Below, piece after piece: positions 8,201 through 16,970 of a stretch of 61,706 nt of DNA (positions are counted from its first letter, which is position 1; each line of letters starts with the position of its first letter). Source of the stretch: JBDTVS01 sp040007095 (GTDB lineage Bacteria; Acidobacteriota; Vicinamibacteria; Vicinamibacterales; CAVVIG01). Under the pieces are notes generated by a model, which was not told where the DNA came from, did not search any database, and saw nothing but the letters and a program-made list of their open reading frames with translations. Position numbers and translations under genes: made by a program. The stretch spans positions 1 through 61,706 of the forward strand of contig JBDTVS010000061.1 in NCBI GenBank assembly GCA_040007095.1. Reading direction: 5' to 3'.

Positions 8201-10051
8201 TTAAGGGTCGTAGCGGACCACGAATCGGCCGACACGCTCGGATGCTGGCAATTGGCGCTCAAGAAGAGCTTGAGCATCCCTGCTGAGCGGCGGCGAAAAT
8301 TCCGGGTCCGTATTGATGACCGCCACTCGGCCGCGCCGCTGTGAGACAAGCCTCGCTATCATGTGCAGATCGTCTTCCTGCGGGTCCAGGAACTCGAAGA
8401 ACGTGCGCGTCGGATTCTTGAAACCTGACAAGAAGTACACCTCAGGGCAGTCGGGCCCGGCGTAGATGATTCCTCCGGCTGCATGTTGCTGGATCACCCG
8501 GACGAGCGCTTCATAGTCTCTCTTTTCGACGTTGGGAACCCGCACGCCTCCTCGAGGCAGATCCAGCCAACCATTCGCTTCATAGCGCACATACCGCACG
8601 CCGAGGTAACGCGGATGGGAGCGATTTGCCAACAAGACGGCGAATAAGAAGAAGAACACGGCGGCGCACGCGTGAAAACGTTTGGGCGCATTCGCCTGTC
8701 CGGAGACGACGGCGAGCAAGGCGAGGATTGTCAGGGGCGCTGCGAAACAAACATAGATTGGAGCGGCAAACGGGAACTGCACGAGCGCCACAACGGCGGA
8801 CATCGTAATGAGAAGGAACACCCTCGCCCGCTCGTTCGCGGACAAATTGCTCGGACCGGACCGTCGAAAGATCAGCTCAACGCCCGCCAGAACGGCTATC
8901 AATGGCAATGCGCGAATAGCGACCCAGATCATCTGATACACCAGCGCCAGACGGCAGGAGATCAGCACCGCGCCCAACCACGCAGCCAGGACGAAGGAAC
9001 GGCCTGTTTCCCGGAGCACGAATCTTGACCGATTTGGCACCACGAGTGCCGCGAACGGCATTGCGACAACCAATGCCGCAGCGGGAACGAGCTCGCGGGC
9101 GGCTCCTTGAAACCTGCGCTGCGGCAGGATGAAGAGACCGTTCATGAGATCGCCAAGGGCGTCCTGTCGCCAATAAGCGATGACAAACAGGGCGATCGGA
9201 ATCCCGGCCCCAAACGCAAAGGGCGCCACCAGTCGAAGGAGTGTGCGCGCGCGATCAAGAGGAAAGCCTCCGCCTGTCGTCCACTCGCCCCACACGACGC
9301 TCAGCGCAACCACCACGACTGGCGCAAACAACGCCAAGAAGATGCCGACGCTCGGCCGCCGTCCAAACAGGACCAGTAGAATGCCCGCAAATGCCACGCA
9401 CGCCAGACTGACGAACGTTGCGTACACGGAGGAGCGGCCGATTTTCTCCGACTGCTGTGGGATCACACGGCTCTGTTCGACGTAGGCAAGGCACAGCAGA
9501 CCCCCGGCGAGATAGTACAGGCCTACGATTATCACGAGGACGGACAGGCCGCCACAGACGCCCGCGGCGACCAGCCAGCGCCGACGGTCGGTTTCGATGA
9601 ACTTCAGGAAGGCCAGCACACCGAACGTCGCAAGAAACAGGTTGTACCAGGAAGGCATGCCCACGAAGTAGTTCGGCACGCTCCACGCGACGCAAATGAG
9701 CGTCACCAGCCCAGCGGTGACGGGTCGTGCGAATCGCCTGGCAATGAAATAACACGCTGGAACGTACAGCAGGAACACACCAAACAGGAAGAGCCGAAGC
9801 GATCCCAGACTGACGCCCAAGACGACCATTGCGGCGGCATGCACGTACGAGAGCCCGCCAGAATAACCGTCAACGAAGTCTCGATGCGGTAGTTCACCTT
9901 CAAGGACTCGTTCCGCACTTTGTCCAAGCGTCCCATCGTCGTGCGCGATCCAGCCCCGATACATGAACTGGCTCGCATACGCGGCGCTGAGCGCCCAGAC
10001 GACGACGAGAACCAGAAGAGATCCATTCCACGAACTCGCGCGCCCACTCAA
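8201..10051 (-). CDS. GT-C fold membrane glycosyltransferase
   Basis: A 616-residue protein with many hydrophobic helices. The first loop has WIAHDDGTLGQSAERVLEGE followed by LPHRDFVDGYSGGLSYVHA, a well-known variant of the acidic GT-C loop motif found in large uncharacterised membrane glycosyltransferases. The C-terminal region (YAGPDCPEVYFLSGFKNPTR) is a soluble periplasmic domain. Translation appears to start at a TTG (10051) that overlaps the TGA of the DUF362 gene (TTGA), implying coupling. The order terpenoid-toroid protein, DUF362, two GT-C enzymes suggests one transcription unit for envelope glycan or lipid work. Confidence 0.65.
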   Translation of the reverse strand: MSGRASSWNGSLLVLVVVWALSAAYASQFMYRGWIAHDDGTLGQSAERVLEGELPHRDFVDGYSGGLSYVHAAAMVVLGVSLGSLRLFLFGVFLLYVPACYFIARRFARPVTAGLVTLICVAWSVPNYFVGMPSWYNLFLATFGVLAFLKFIETDRRRWLVAAGVCGGLSVLVIIVGLYYLAGGLLCLAYVEQSRVIPQQSEKIGRSSVYATFVSLACVAFAGILLVLFGRRPSVGIFLALFAPVVVVALSVVWGEWTTGGGFPLDRARTLLRLVAPFAFGAGIPIALFVIAYWRQDALGDLMNGLFILPQRRFQGAARELVPAAALVVAMPFAALVVPNRSRFVLRETGRSFVLAAWLGAVLISCRLALVYQMIWVAIRALPLIAVLAGVELIFRRSGPSNLSANERARVFLLITMSAVVALVQFPFAAPIYVCFAAPLTILALLAVVSGQANAPKRFHACAAVFFFLFAVLLANRSHPRYLGVRYVRYEANGWLDLPRGGVRVPNVEKRDYEALVRVIQQHAAGGIIYAGPDCPEVYFLSGFKNPTRTFFEFLDPQEDDLHMIARLVSQRRGRVAVINTDPEFSPPLSRDAQALLERQLPASERVGRFVVRYDP

Positions 10052-11049
10052 GCCAGCCGCCGGTTCTTGAACGGCTCGAGCACGTCGAACTGGGTGGCGT
10101 AGCGCGATGGATTCTCCCCCCGCTGCTCGATTCGGCGCTCAGCGAGGTTCCCCAGATACTCGGACGCCACTTTGAGGTACGGCATCTTCAAGGGATCGAG
10201 ACCGATGATGCGCGCGCAGGTCGCGTCCACCGCGACAAGGTCCGTCCCCATCGCGACAAATCCCATCGGACGCGGCTTGCCCATGATCGGCCCGTCGCCT
10301 TCCATCGCGACAATCGCGTCGACAATCGTGAACGCGGGCTTGACCGTCGCGACGATGTCGAGAATCGACTGCTCGATCCCGCGGACGTGCAGGATGTTCT
10401 TGGGCCACCCGTAGACGGCGCCCGGCACCACGCCGAAGAAATTCTTCAGGCTGGCGGTCATCGCCACCCAATGGTGCGTCTTGAGCTTTGGCATCGAGAC
10501 GATGAAATCGGACCGCACGAGCTCGACCGGCAGCCACAGCTCGTCGAGCCCGGTAAATCGGCTGCGAAGCGGCACGCGGACGACATCATCGTGGTTGAGG
10601 TCGATGAACCGCAAGCGATGATCAGTCAGGACTTCATCGAGGCCGGTGCCGGCCAGCAGATACTCCACGTCGCGGCGGTGGCCGGGGCCCTCGCCGACCA
10701 CCACCTCCAGCGCGCCCGCTTTCAGGAACGCCGCGGCGGCGCCGGCGACCATCAACGGGTCGGTATTGATCGCCGTGCCCGACTCGTATTCGACGATGTT
10801 CGGTTTCAGAAACACGCGACGTCCGGCCACCGGCGGGCGAAGCAGCTCGAGCCCGCGATAGATGACGTCCGCCAGATCGACGTCGTAGCCGGGCGCGGGA
10901 AGAATCGCCATCGGCGAACGATCGGGAAGGGTGAAATCGTCGCGCCGGTACGGGCGCTGGCGGCACGCGGCGACGGCCGCAGTGAGCGGCAGCGTCGCCA
11001 GAAACGCGCGGCGCGACAGTCGCGTGGACTGACGGTGGTCCTTCGTCAC
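10048..11049 (-). CDS. DUF362-domain protein with Tat signal
   Basis: A protein of about 333 residues. It begins with a twin-arginine signal (LSRRAFLATLPLTAAVAACRQ) that also has a possible lipobox Cys. Then follows the DUF362 domain: VFLKPNIV, GEGPGHRRDVEYLL, SMPKLKTHHWVAMTASLKNFFG and the GxKNxxH-like segment WPKNILHVRGIEQSILDI are all characteristic. DUF362 proteins are often ferredoxin-linked or envelope-associated but have no firm biochemical role. A GTG at 11049 gives the shortest Tat leader. An ATG at 11088 with GGGGAA upstream is an alternative that overlaps the preceding gene. Confidence 0.75.
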   Translation of the reverse strand: MTKDHRQSTRLSRRAFLATLPLTAAVAACRQRPYRRDDFTLPDRSPMAILPAPGYDVDLADVIYRGLELLRPPVAGRRVFLKPNIVEYESGTAINTDPLMVAGAAAAFLKAGALEVVVGEGPGHRRDVEYLLAGTGLDEVLTDHRLRFIDLNHDDVVRVPLRSRFTGLDELWLPVELVRSDFIVSMPKLKTHHWVAMTASLKNFFGVVPGAVYGWPKNILHVRGIEQSILDIVATVKPAFTIVDAIVAMEGDGPIMGKPRPMGFVAMGTDLVAVDATCARIIGLDPLKMPYLKVASEYLGNLAERRIEQRGENPSRYATQFDVLEPFKNRRLA

Positions 11050-11062
11050 CGCATGCCGGCCA

Positions 11063-12019
11063 CTAGAGTGCGAAGGCTGCCACGCCATGCCGTTCCCCGG
11101 ACAACGCATACAGCACCATCGCGATGATGTGCAGGTTGTTCAATCGATGCACGCGAGCGAGGTCGTCGGTCAGCGCGTGCTCGACCTCGTCGCACGGCAG
11201 ACCATGAATACGCAGGCAGAGCGCGGTCAACGCCAGTGCCATCCCGCTTCGCTCGTTCAGCTGGTTGTTCCGCAGGAACTCGAGCCCCCGGATCACGACC
11301 GGATCGGCGCGCCGGTCGGCCAACGCCATCAGGCCCAGCGCCGTCGTTGGCACATACGGCCGGAGGTCCTGGCCGTAGACGCTCGCATTGCCGTAGTTCC
11401 AACCGCCGGTCGCGCAACTGCGTGCCAACAGGACGTGCTCGGCCTCCTGGACGCGCGCGTCGGTCTCGGGACCCGACGCCGCACGGCGCGAGCGTTTCAA
11501 CGCCAGCAGGCAGAGTGCGGTCGGCTCCACCCAGCTGAATGTCTCTTCAATCCACGGCCACCCCTGCAGCGCATCGGAAGGATTCGGCGTGTTCTTGACG
11601 CTGATGCCCTTGATGCGGACGAGAGCCGGCACCAGCCGCGCCAGGAGGGCGTCCGCCGCCGATCCCCTCAACTGCTGACAGACAAGCGCCGCGAGCCCGT
11701 TGAAACCAAGATTTGGCACCGGCGGCAGGTCGAGCAGCAGACCATCGGACCGCTGCGACCGCGCGAGGAACTGCAGGTGCACGTCGGCGGAAGATCGCCA
11801 GACGTCGCCGGGCTCGTCCGACGTCGCGGCAAGCGCGAGTAGCGCCCAGCAGGTCGGCTCGATCCGGCTGGTTTTGCCCGGGTAGTACCCCCAGCCGCCG
11901 CCGGTGTTTGCTCCGGCCACAAGTGCGCGGCGAAGCTGAGCGGCTAGCGTCGAGCGATCCGGCCTGTCGCCGGTCAGGGGGCGCGACTCACGCAGACTCG
12001 CTACCTGCACCAGGCTCAT
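11063..12019 (-). CDS. Prenyltransferase/squalene-cyclase-like alpha-toroid protein
   Basis: A 318-residue protein from the ATG at 12019 (MSLVQVAS). It contains repeated segments of the toroid type: GGGWGYYPGKTSRIEPTCWALLALA, LGFNGLAALVCQQL, TFSWVEPTALCLLALKRSRR and GGWNYGNASVY. These match QW-like motifs of terpene cyclases and protein prenyltransferase beta subunits. The catalytic DxDD of squalene-hopene cyclase is not seen, so a cyclase activity should not be assumed. It is the first gene of the minus-strand block and precedes the DUF362 gene closely; this pair recurs in Acidobacteriota as far as I recall, which is inference only. Confidence 0.6.
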   Translation of the reverse strand: MSLVQVASLRESRPLTGDRPDRSTLAAQLRRALVAGANTGGGWGYYPGKTSRIEPTCWALLALAATSDEPGDVWRSSADVHLQFLARSQRSDGLLLDLPPVPNLGFNGLAALVCQQLRGSAADALLARLVPALVRIKGISVKNTPNPSDALQGWPWIEETFSWVEPTALCLLALKRSRRAASGPETDARVQEAEHVLLARSCATGGWNYGNASVYGQDLRPYVPTTALGLMALADRRADPVVIRGLEFLRNNQLNERSGMALALTALCLRIHGLPCDEVEHALTDDLARVHRLNNLHIIAMVLYALSGERHGVAAFAL

Positions 12020-12082
12020 CTTAGCAGCCTGCTGAGAAAACGACGGATGGATGCAAACCATCTCGCTTCGGCTGAAGCGCAC

Positions 12083-12125
12083 CAAGAAACACCACGTTCA
12101 ACGCGGAGGCCGCAGAGGCCGCAAA
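12083..12125. repeat. Fragment of the CACGAAG/GGCCGC-type intergenic repeat
   Basis: Sequence of the type CACCACGTTCAACGCGGAGG followed by CCGCAGAGGCCGCAAAGAAG shows the short, regularly spaced direct repeats typical of the accac(g)..-family of intergenic repeats that also occurs at 42774, 49197 and 53110. It sits between the terpenoid-toroid gene and DUF192. Confidence 0.5.
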
Positions 12126-12153
12126 GAAGAAGGTTGAAACTCACCCACGGCCG

Positions 12154-12612
12154 TCAAGACGTCGTCATTTCTTCCGGGACAATCTCGACGATGTCGCCCT
12201 TCTCGGTCTCCGACGCACGGAGCGCCCCCGCCGCCAGTTCGATCACCGCAAAGGCGCGCCAGGCAACCGCCATGCGCCACGGCGACAGGGCATCGACACG
12301 CTTAATCACCTCGCCGCGCTTCGTGACGAAGACCACGTCGATGGCGAACCGCATGAACCAGGTGTGGATGGCGTAGCAGGGCGCGATGATGAGCGCCTCA
12401 CCGTCGGGCATCTCGTTCAGCCCGAGCAGCCCGCGGCGGCGGCTCTTCGAGTCGACGGCCGTCGTCACCACCGTCGCGACGACGGCGTCGTTGCGACGGT
12501 TGACGAGTCGATGCGATCGTTGCGGCGATCGGAGCAGCGCGGTGATGAACGAGCTCATGATGGTGCGCGGCAAACGGGTTTCCCCGTTCGGAGAATCCGA
12601 TCGCCGCGACAC
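12154..12612 (-). CDS. DUF192 family protein
   Basis: A 152-residue protein (134 if the internal ATG at 12558 is used). The DUF192 signature is clear: SRRRGLLGLNEMPDGEALIIAPCYAIHTWFMRFAIDVVFVTKRGEVIKRVDALSPWR, i.e. the R-G-L-G...H-T-F-M-x-F-x-I-D-V-x-F motif. DUF192 proteins are small, often exported, and of unknown biochemical role. No signal peptide is obvious here. Confidence 0.85.
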   Translation of the reverse strand: MSRRSDSPNGETRLPRTIMSSFITALLRSPQRSHRLVNRRNDAVVATVVTTAVDSKSRRRGLLGLNEMPDGEALIIAPCYAIHTWFMRFAIDVVFVTKRGEVIKRVDALSPWRMAVAWRAFAVIELAAGALRASETEKGDIVEIVPEEMTTS

Positions 12613-12666
12613 ATTGTGCCCCCGATTCGCCAGCGGCGGCTTCCAGTTTTCTTGAGACCCCTCACG

Positions 12667-12786
12667 TCAGGAAGTCAACGCGTCGAATCGATTCACTCCC
12701 CGTCGCACATCGGATGCGCCCCCCGTGAGCCGTTCACTAGCGCCAGCGGCCTTCGTCAGACATCGATCGGGATTCTTCGCGGCCAT
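12667..12786 (-). CDS. Possible small ORF with a strong ribosome binding site
   Basis: A 39-residue ORF (starting MAAKNPDRCLTKAAGA, ending RFDALTS) is preceded by AAGGAGGAGAGC immediately before its ATG, giving an excellent Shine-Dalgarno at a spacing of about five bases. It lies upstream of the DUF192 gene on the same strand. The peptide has no membrane segment and no recognisable domain. The good ribosome binding site is the main reason to list it; it could equally be a leader peptide. Confidence 0.4.
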   Translation of the reverse strand: MAAKNPDRCLTKAAGASERLTGGASDVRRGVNRFDALTS

Positions 12787-13072
12787 GCTCTCCTCCTTCT
12801 CTTTTGACCGCCCGGGTCTCACGGCGGTTTAATCAATTCACTTGAAAGCGCAAATCGTGCCAAGGTACCGCGAGAACGGTTCGAGAAAGAGGGCTGAGAA
12901 GACTGGGTGACCCGCGACCGAAGCCCGGCGGCGCGCGACAGGAGAGGAGAGGCAGGACAATAATAAGTGGTAAAGGACTGCGGAAGAATTATGTCCGGAG
13001 CGTCGCCCCGCCACGTCGATGCCTGTCCGGGGGTTGGAGGATCTCGCGTTGGATACTGAGACTGCGTTGCCC
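12787..13072. other. Divergent intergenic region upstream of the ntrC-like gene
   Basis: This gap separates the minus-strand small ORF/DUF192 unit from the plus-strand response regulator. It contains a locally AT-rich patch near 12955-12990 (GGACAATAATAAGTGGTAAA) that is a plausible promoter region. I looked for a GG-N10-GC sigma-54 site there and the nearest candidate has the wrong spacing (nine). Confidence 0.4.
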
Positions 13073-14467
13073 ATGCCTCACAAGGATGGGGGGAAGCCAC
13101 ACCGCGAACGCGTGCTGATCGTCGAGGACGACGAGGCCGCGCGTGTCGGCATGCAGCAATTGGTCGGGAAGTGGGGGTTCATGGTGGAGACGGCCGCCGA
13201 CGGCCGTGAAGCCCTGCTCAAGCTGCCGGCGTTCGATCCGGGAATCGTGCTGACCGACTTGAAGATGCCCAACATGGACGGGCTGACCTTGTTGCGTTCG
13301 ATCCGGGAAGGCGAGGCGGACATCACCACGGTGATTCTCACGGCGCAGGGGACGGTCGAAACGGCCGTCGAGGCGATCCGGCAGGGCGCCTACGACTACC
13401 TCTCCAAGCCCGTTGACCTGCAGCGGCTGCGCATTCTGCTCGACAAGATCGTGGAGCGCCGAGACACGCTGCGCGAAGTGAAAGCGCTGCGACATCAGCT
13501 TCGAGCCCAGGGTGCGTTCGGATCGATGATCGGGCAAAGTCCGGAAATGCGCCACATCTACCGCATGATCGAGCAGGCCGCGCCGACCAGCGCCTCGGTG
13601 TTCGTGGTGGGCGAATCGGGCACCGGCAAGGAACTGGTAGCCCAGACCGTGCACAAGCTCAGCCCGCGTGGCGCGTTTCCGTATGTGGCGATCAATTGCG
13701 CCGCTATTCCGGAAACGCTCCTCGAGAGCGAGCTCTTCGGCCACGACAAAGGGGCGTTCACCGGTGCGATCGAGCGGCGGCAAGGGTGCTTCGAGCTCGC
13801 GGATCGAGGCACCCTGTTTCTCGACGAAGTGGCGGAGATGACCGCGGCGACCCAGGTAAAGCTGCTGCGGGTCCTCCAGGAGCGCACGTTCCGGCGGCTC
13901 GGAGGGCGCCAGGAACAATCCGTGGACATTCGCGTCATCGCGGCGACCAACGTGGATGTCGCGGCGGCCGTGCAGTCCGGCCGGTTGCGAGAGGACCTGT
14001 ACTACCGGCTCAACGTCTTCGAGATTCGCCTGCCACCGTTGCGGGAGCGCAAGGCGGACCTGCCGCTGCTGGTGCAGGCGTTCATCAAGGAATTCAACGC
14101 GCGCAACGCCCGATCGATTGTCGGCGTCGATGCCGACGTGCTGGCGGCGTTCGAAGAATATTCATGGCCCGGCAACGTGCGCGAGCTGCGAAACGTGATC
14201 GAGCGGGCGACCATTGTGGCGGAAGCGCCGCTCATCAGCCTGCGCGATCTGCCCACGCTCATCGACCATCAGCGGGTGCCGCAACCGCGCCAGTCGCTGG
14301 CGCCGGGCATGACCGTCGACGAGGCCGAACGCCTGCTGATTCTGCTGACGCTCGAACACACCAAGGGCAACAAGACACACGCGGCCGAGATGCTGGACAT
14401 CAGTCTGAAAACCCTGCACAACAAGCTGGACCGGTACGAGCACCAGGAAGAGCGCGGGCCCTCCTAG
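13073..14467 (+). CDS. NtrC-family sigma-54-dependent response regulator
   Basis: A 464-residue protein from the ATG at 13073. The receiver (about residues 13-125) has the acidic pair VEDDE, phosphoacceptor D62 in VLTDLKMP and K in YLSKPVD. The AAA+ domain has Walker A GESGTGKE, the sigma-54 contact loop GAFTGA (residues 227-232) and Walker B GTLFLDEV. The C-terminus holds a Fis-type helix-turn-helix (NKTHAAEMLDISLKTLHNKL). It is therefore expected to activate sigma-54 promoters after phosphorylation, with the histidine kinase encoded downstream as likely partner. The TAG stop codon lies within the arm of inverted-repeat element B, so the native end may have been slightly altered. Confidence 0.9.
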   Translation: MPHKDGGKPHRERVLIVEDDEAARVGMQQLVGKWGFMVETAADGREALLKLPAFDPGIVLTDLKMPNMDGLTLLRSIREGEADITTVILTAQGTVETAVEAIRQGAYDYLSKPVDLQRLRILLDKIVERRDTLREVKALRHQLRAQGAFGSMIGQSPEMRHIYRMIEQAAPTSASVFVVGESGTGKELVAQTVHKLSPRGAFPYVAINCAAIPETLLESELFGHDKGAFTGAIERRQGCFELADRGTLFLDEVAEMTAATQVKLLRVLQERTFRRLGGRQEQSVDIRVIAATNVDVAAAVQSGRLREDLYYRLNVFEIRLPPLRERKADLPLLVQAFIKEFNARNARSIVGVDADVLAAFEEYSWPGNVRELRNVIERATIVAEAPLISLRDLPTLIDHQRVPQPRQSLAPGMTVDEAERLLILLTLEHTKGNKTHAAEMLDISLKTLHNKLDRYEHQEERGPS

Positions 14468-14626
14468 TGTCGTGTCTCAGAAGTTGGTTGTCATTTTCCG
14501 GGCGGGGCATCCCGCCTCGCGGCGTTGCTCGTCGCTTACATATTCCCGATATGCGCGCTCCTCGCGCCTTGCGATCCGGGCGCCGCGCCCGGAAAATTTG
14601 CCAACGAACTTCTGAGACACGACACT
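14466..14626. repeat. Core-and-arm inverted-repeat element, copy B (arm type 2)
   Basis: A 161-base element with perfect 20-base terminal inverted repeats (AGTGTCGTGTCTCAGAAGTT and its exact complement). An inner complementary pair follows (TTTTCCGGGCG and CGCCCGGAAAA), and then the shared core (CCTCGCGGCGTTGCTCGTCG, GCGCGCTCCTCGCGCC). It lies exactly between the response-regulator gene, whose stop codon TAG overlaps its left end, and the histidine kinase gene. Confidence 0.9.
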
Positions 14627-14671
14627 GGAAGGAGATGGCGATCGGCCATACTTCCGCACGGACTCCTCATC

Positions 14672-16498
14672 ATGCGTCTGACGATCAAGGTCAAACAGGT
14701 ACTTGGCGTCGTCTCGACCGTCGGGCTCGCGACGGGCGTGATTACCGGTTTCTATGTCTCCTCGCTGGTGCACAACAGCCTGGCAGAGAGCAGAGGCCGC
14801 GGGGAGCTGCTCGCCAATGCCATCTTCCATCGCGCCAGCGCGCTGGTCGCGGGTCCGGATCTTTCCGCCGCCTTGCAGGGCGACGAGGGCCTGCGGTCGT
14901 TGCTGGAATCGAGCGCGGCCTACTCCGGCAACGTGGTCTACGCCGCGATTGCCGACATCCACGGCGTCGCGATCGTCCATAACGACCTCGAACGGGCAGG
15001 CCAGTCGATGCCGACGACCGGCGACATGGACGATCTGCTCAAGCGCGGCACCATCGGGCAGTTGTTGGCGATCTACTCGGACTCGGCCAAGACGCTCGAA
15101 GTGCGCGAGCCGCTCGTGCTGGGAACGACCGCATTCGGCTCGATTCGCATCGGCGTCTCCACACTGCTGATCCGGCGCGAGCTGGCGCCGGCGCTGCAGA
15201 CGGCCCTCCTCATGCTGGTCGCCACGCTTGCCGCATCGACGGTGGTGGCGACGCTGCTGGCTCAGTTGCTGTTGCGGCCGATTCACGTCCTGCGGCATCG
15301 CCTCGCCCGACTGGGCGAGAACGATTTCGGGGTGACCGACGACCTCCCTCGCGACGAGTTCGGCGAGCTCGGCGACTCGCTCGCGGCGGTCAGCGCCCGT
15401 CTTCTGGCCGACCGGACCGGCCTCTCGATGGAACACGCGTCGCCGGAGACACCTGGGTGGCTCGAGGATGCGGTCGCCGTGTTCAACGCCAACGGCGAAG
15501 TCCTGCTCGCCAACACGCGCATGCAGTCGCTGCTGCCGGATCATCCGGGCGGCAAGTCGGTCAGCGAGCTCCTCACCGCCGCGCATCCGTACCGGCGGCT
15601 CGTCGAGGAGAGCCTCGCCGATCGCCGCTCGCATGGTCCGTTGGTGATACGCGTTCCCGACGAGGGGCACTCGCGTCCCGCAGAGCGCGGGCCGGCGGGC
15701 GCGAGCGAGCAACTGGTTCGATCGGACGTCATCGACGGCGTGGGCGGCGGTCAGTTCGCGGTCATGGTGGTGGCGCGCGACCTCGAACATCTGCGGCACA
15801 TGCAGTCGACGCTGAGCTACGCCCGGCGAGTCGCGACGCTCGGGCGGCTCTCTGCGGGGTTGGCGCACGAGATCAAGAACCCGCTGCACGCGACGATGAT
15901 TCGGCTCGAGCTGCTCAAGCAGTTGCTCGCCGACAGGGAGCCGCACGACACGCCCCCGCTGCTGGAACACGTCGCGGTCGTCGGCGCGCAGATGCGGCGG
16001 CTTGACGAGGTCGTACAGAGCTTTCTGAAGTTCATCCGTCCCGAGGAGCTCCAGCTTCGACCGGTCCAGCTTTCCACCATCCTCGAGGCGATCATGCCGA
16101 TCGTCGAGGCGGAAGCGCGATCGCACGGTGTCACGGTCCTGACCGAGTGCTCGAACGATCTGCCACCCCTCAGCGCCGACTCGCCCGTGCTGGAGCAGGC
16201 ATTCATGAACCTGGCCATCAACGCCTGCCAGGCCACTCCCTCCGGCGGTTCCCTACGCATCGCGGCGGCCGCAGCCCGCGACCGACGCATCGAGGTGGTC
16301 TTCGAGGACACCGGCGTGGGCATCTCGCCGGAACACCTCGAGAAGATCTTCGACCTCTACTTCACGACGAAAGAACATGGCAGCGGCATCGGGCTGGCGA
16401 TGGTCTTCCGCGCCGTGCACCTGCACAACGGAGAGATCGAGGTGCAGTCGACGCCCGGACGCGGCACCACGTTTCGCTTACTCCTGCCACAGGCTTGA
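14672..16498 (+). CDS. Membrane sensor histidine kinase (NtrB/AtoS-like)
   Basis: A 608-residue protein from the ATG at 14672 (MRLTIKVKQVLG); the open frame upstream to 14525 runs through the repeat element and is not credible as coding. It has an N-terminal helix, a periplasmic sensor region, a second helix near residues 175-200, a HAMP-like linker, a PAS-like segment (WLEDAVAVFNANGEVLLAN) and a HisKA domain with phosphoacceptor H399 in LAHEIKNPLHA. The ATPase follows with the N-box NLAINACQATP, G1 VFEDTGVGI, F-box LYFTTK and G2 GSGIGLAM. It should phosphorylate the upstream NtrC-type regulator; the inducing signal is unknown. Confidence 0.88.
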   Translation: MRLTIKVKQVLGVVSTVGLATGVITGFYVSSLVHNSLAESRGRGELLANAIFHRASALVAGPDLSAALQGDEGLRSLLESSAAYSGNVVYAAIADIHGVAIVHNDLERAGQSMPTTGDMDDLLKRGTIGQLLAIYSDSAKTLEVREPLVLGTTAFGSIRIGVSTLLIRRELAPALQTALLMLVATLAASTVVATLLAQLLLRPIHVLRHRLARLGENDFGVTDDLPRDEFGELGDSLAAVSARLLADRTGLSMEHASPETPGWLEDAVAVFNANGEVLLANTRMQSLLPDHPGGKSVSELLTAAHPYRRLVEESLADRRSHGPLVIRVPDEGHSRPAERGPAGASEQLVRSDVIDGVGGGQFAVMVVARDLEHLRHMQSTLSYARRVATLGRLSAGLAHEIKNPLHATMIRLELLKQLLADREPHDTPPLLEHVAVVGAQMRRLDEVVQSFLKFIRPEELQLRPVQLSTILEAIMPIVEAEARSHGVTVLTECSNDLPPLSADSPVLEQAFMNLAINACQATPSGGSLRIAAAAARDRRIEVVFEDTGVGISPEHLEKIFDLYFTTKEHGSGIGLAMVFRAVHLHNGEIEVQSTPGRGTTFRLLLPQA

Positions 16499-16599
16499 GC
16501 TGAACCGCTTTTCGCCGCCACCAGCCGGAAGCCGTCTTATCCGCCTGGCTCGACCGGGCTCGGTTCGCCGACCAGTCCCCCTAACAGCTTGGATGAGAA

Positions 16600-16675
16600 G
16601 GCTGGTCTCCTGAACGGGATGCATTTACGCTTCCCGGTGAGTAGCGCACTCGAGGTGCAATAAAGGAGACCAGCC
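16600..16675. repeat. Separate 12-base inverted repeat, possible insertion-sequence remnant
   Basis: GGCTGGTCTCCT at 16600-16611 is repeated in perfect inverse orientation at 16664-16675, just before an ATG (ATGCCGAAGAATAACAGC) whose frame ends after eight codons where inverted-repeat element C begins. This looks like the upstream end of a gene or insertion sequence truncated by the element, but no transposase homology can be shown from so few codons. Confidence 0.4.
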
Positions 16676-16692
16676 ATGCCGAAGAATAACAG

Positions 16693-16884
16693 CCCGTGGT
16701 GAAAGTCCGTCTGCATTCGGCGACCGCTGCATCCCGCTTCCCACCCCAACGCGGGTGCCGCGTTGGGGACCCCGGGCCTCGCGGCGTTGCTCACCGCTCA
16801 AATACTCCCGGTATTCTCGCGTTTTTCGCCCGGCGATCCGGGCGCATCGCCCGCCTCGGTGCAACGACGGACTTTCACCACGGG
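16693..16884. repeat. Core-and-arm inverted-repeat element, copy C (arm type 3)
   Basis: A 192-base element with perfect 19-base ends (CCCGTGGTGAAAGTCCGTC and its complement). The core (CTCGCGGCGTTGCTCACCGC, TTCGCCCGGCGATCCGGGCG) matches the other copies. It carries an extra internal hairpin, CCCAACGCGGGTGCCGCGTT followed by GGGG, also found in copies F and G. It is the largest part of the 470-base gap between the histidine kinase and a lipoprotein gene. Confidence 0.9.
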
Positions 16885-16970
16885 GTCCCAAGGCAACGAC
16901 GGCGACAAACCCACCTCAGGCGTTGAATCCTGCCGTCGATTTTGGAGCCAAGTCCGATGATAATAGGCGC

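Noticed and set aside
14525..14671. N-terminal extension of the histidine kinase
   Set aside because: It lies in inverted-repeat element B and reads as repeat translation; the kinase begins at 14672 with a basic segment and membrane helix.
14477..16126. Long antisense ORF (549 codons) opposite the histidine kinase
   Set aside because: Its translation is Arg/His/Gln-rich with no domain, whereas the plus-strand frame encodes a complete sensor kinase. It is a GC-driven shadow.
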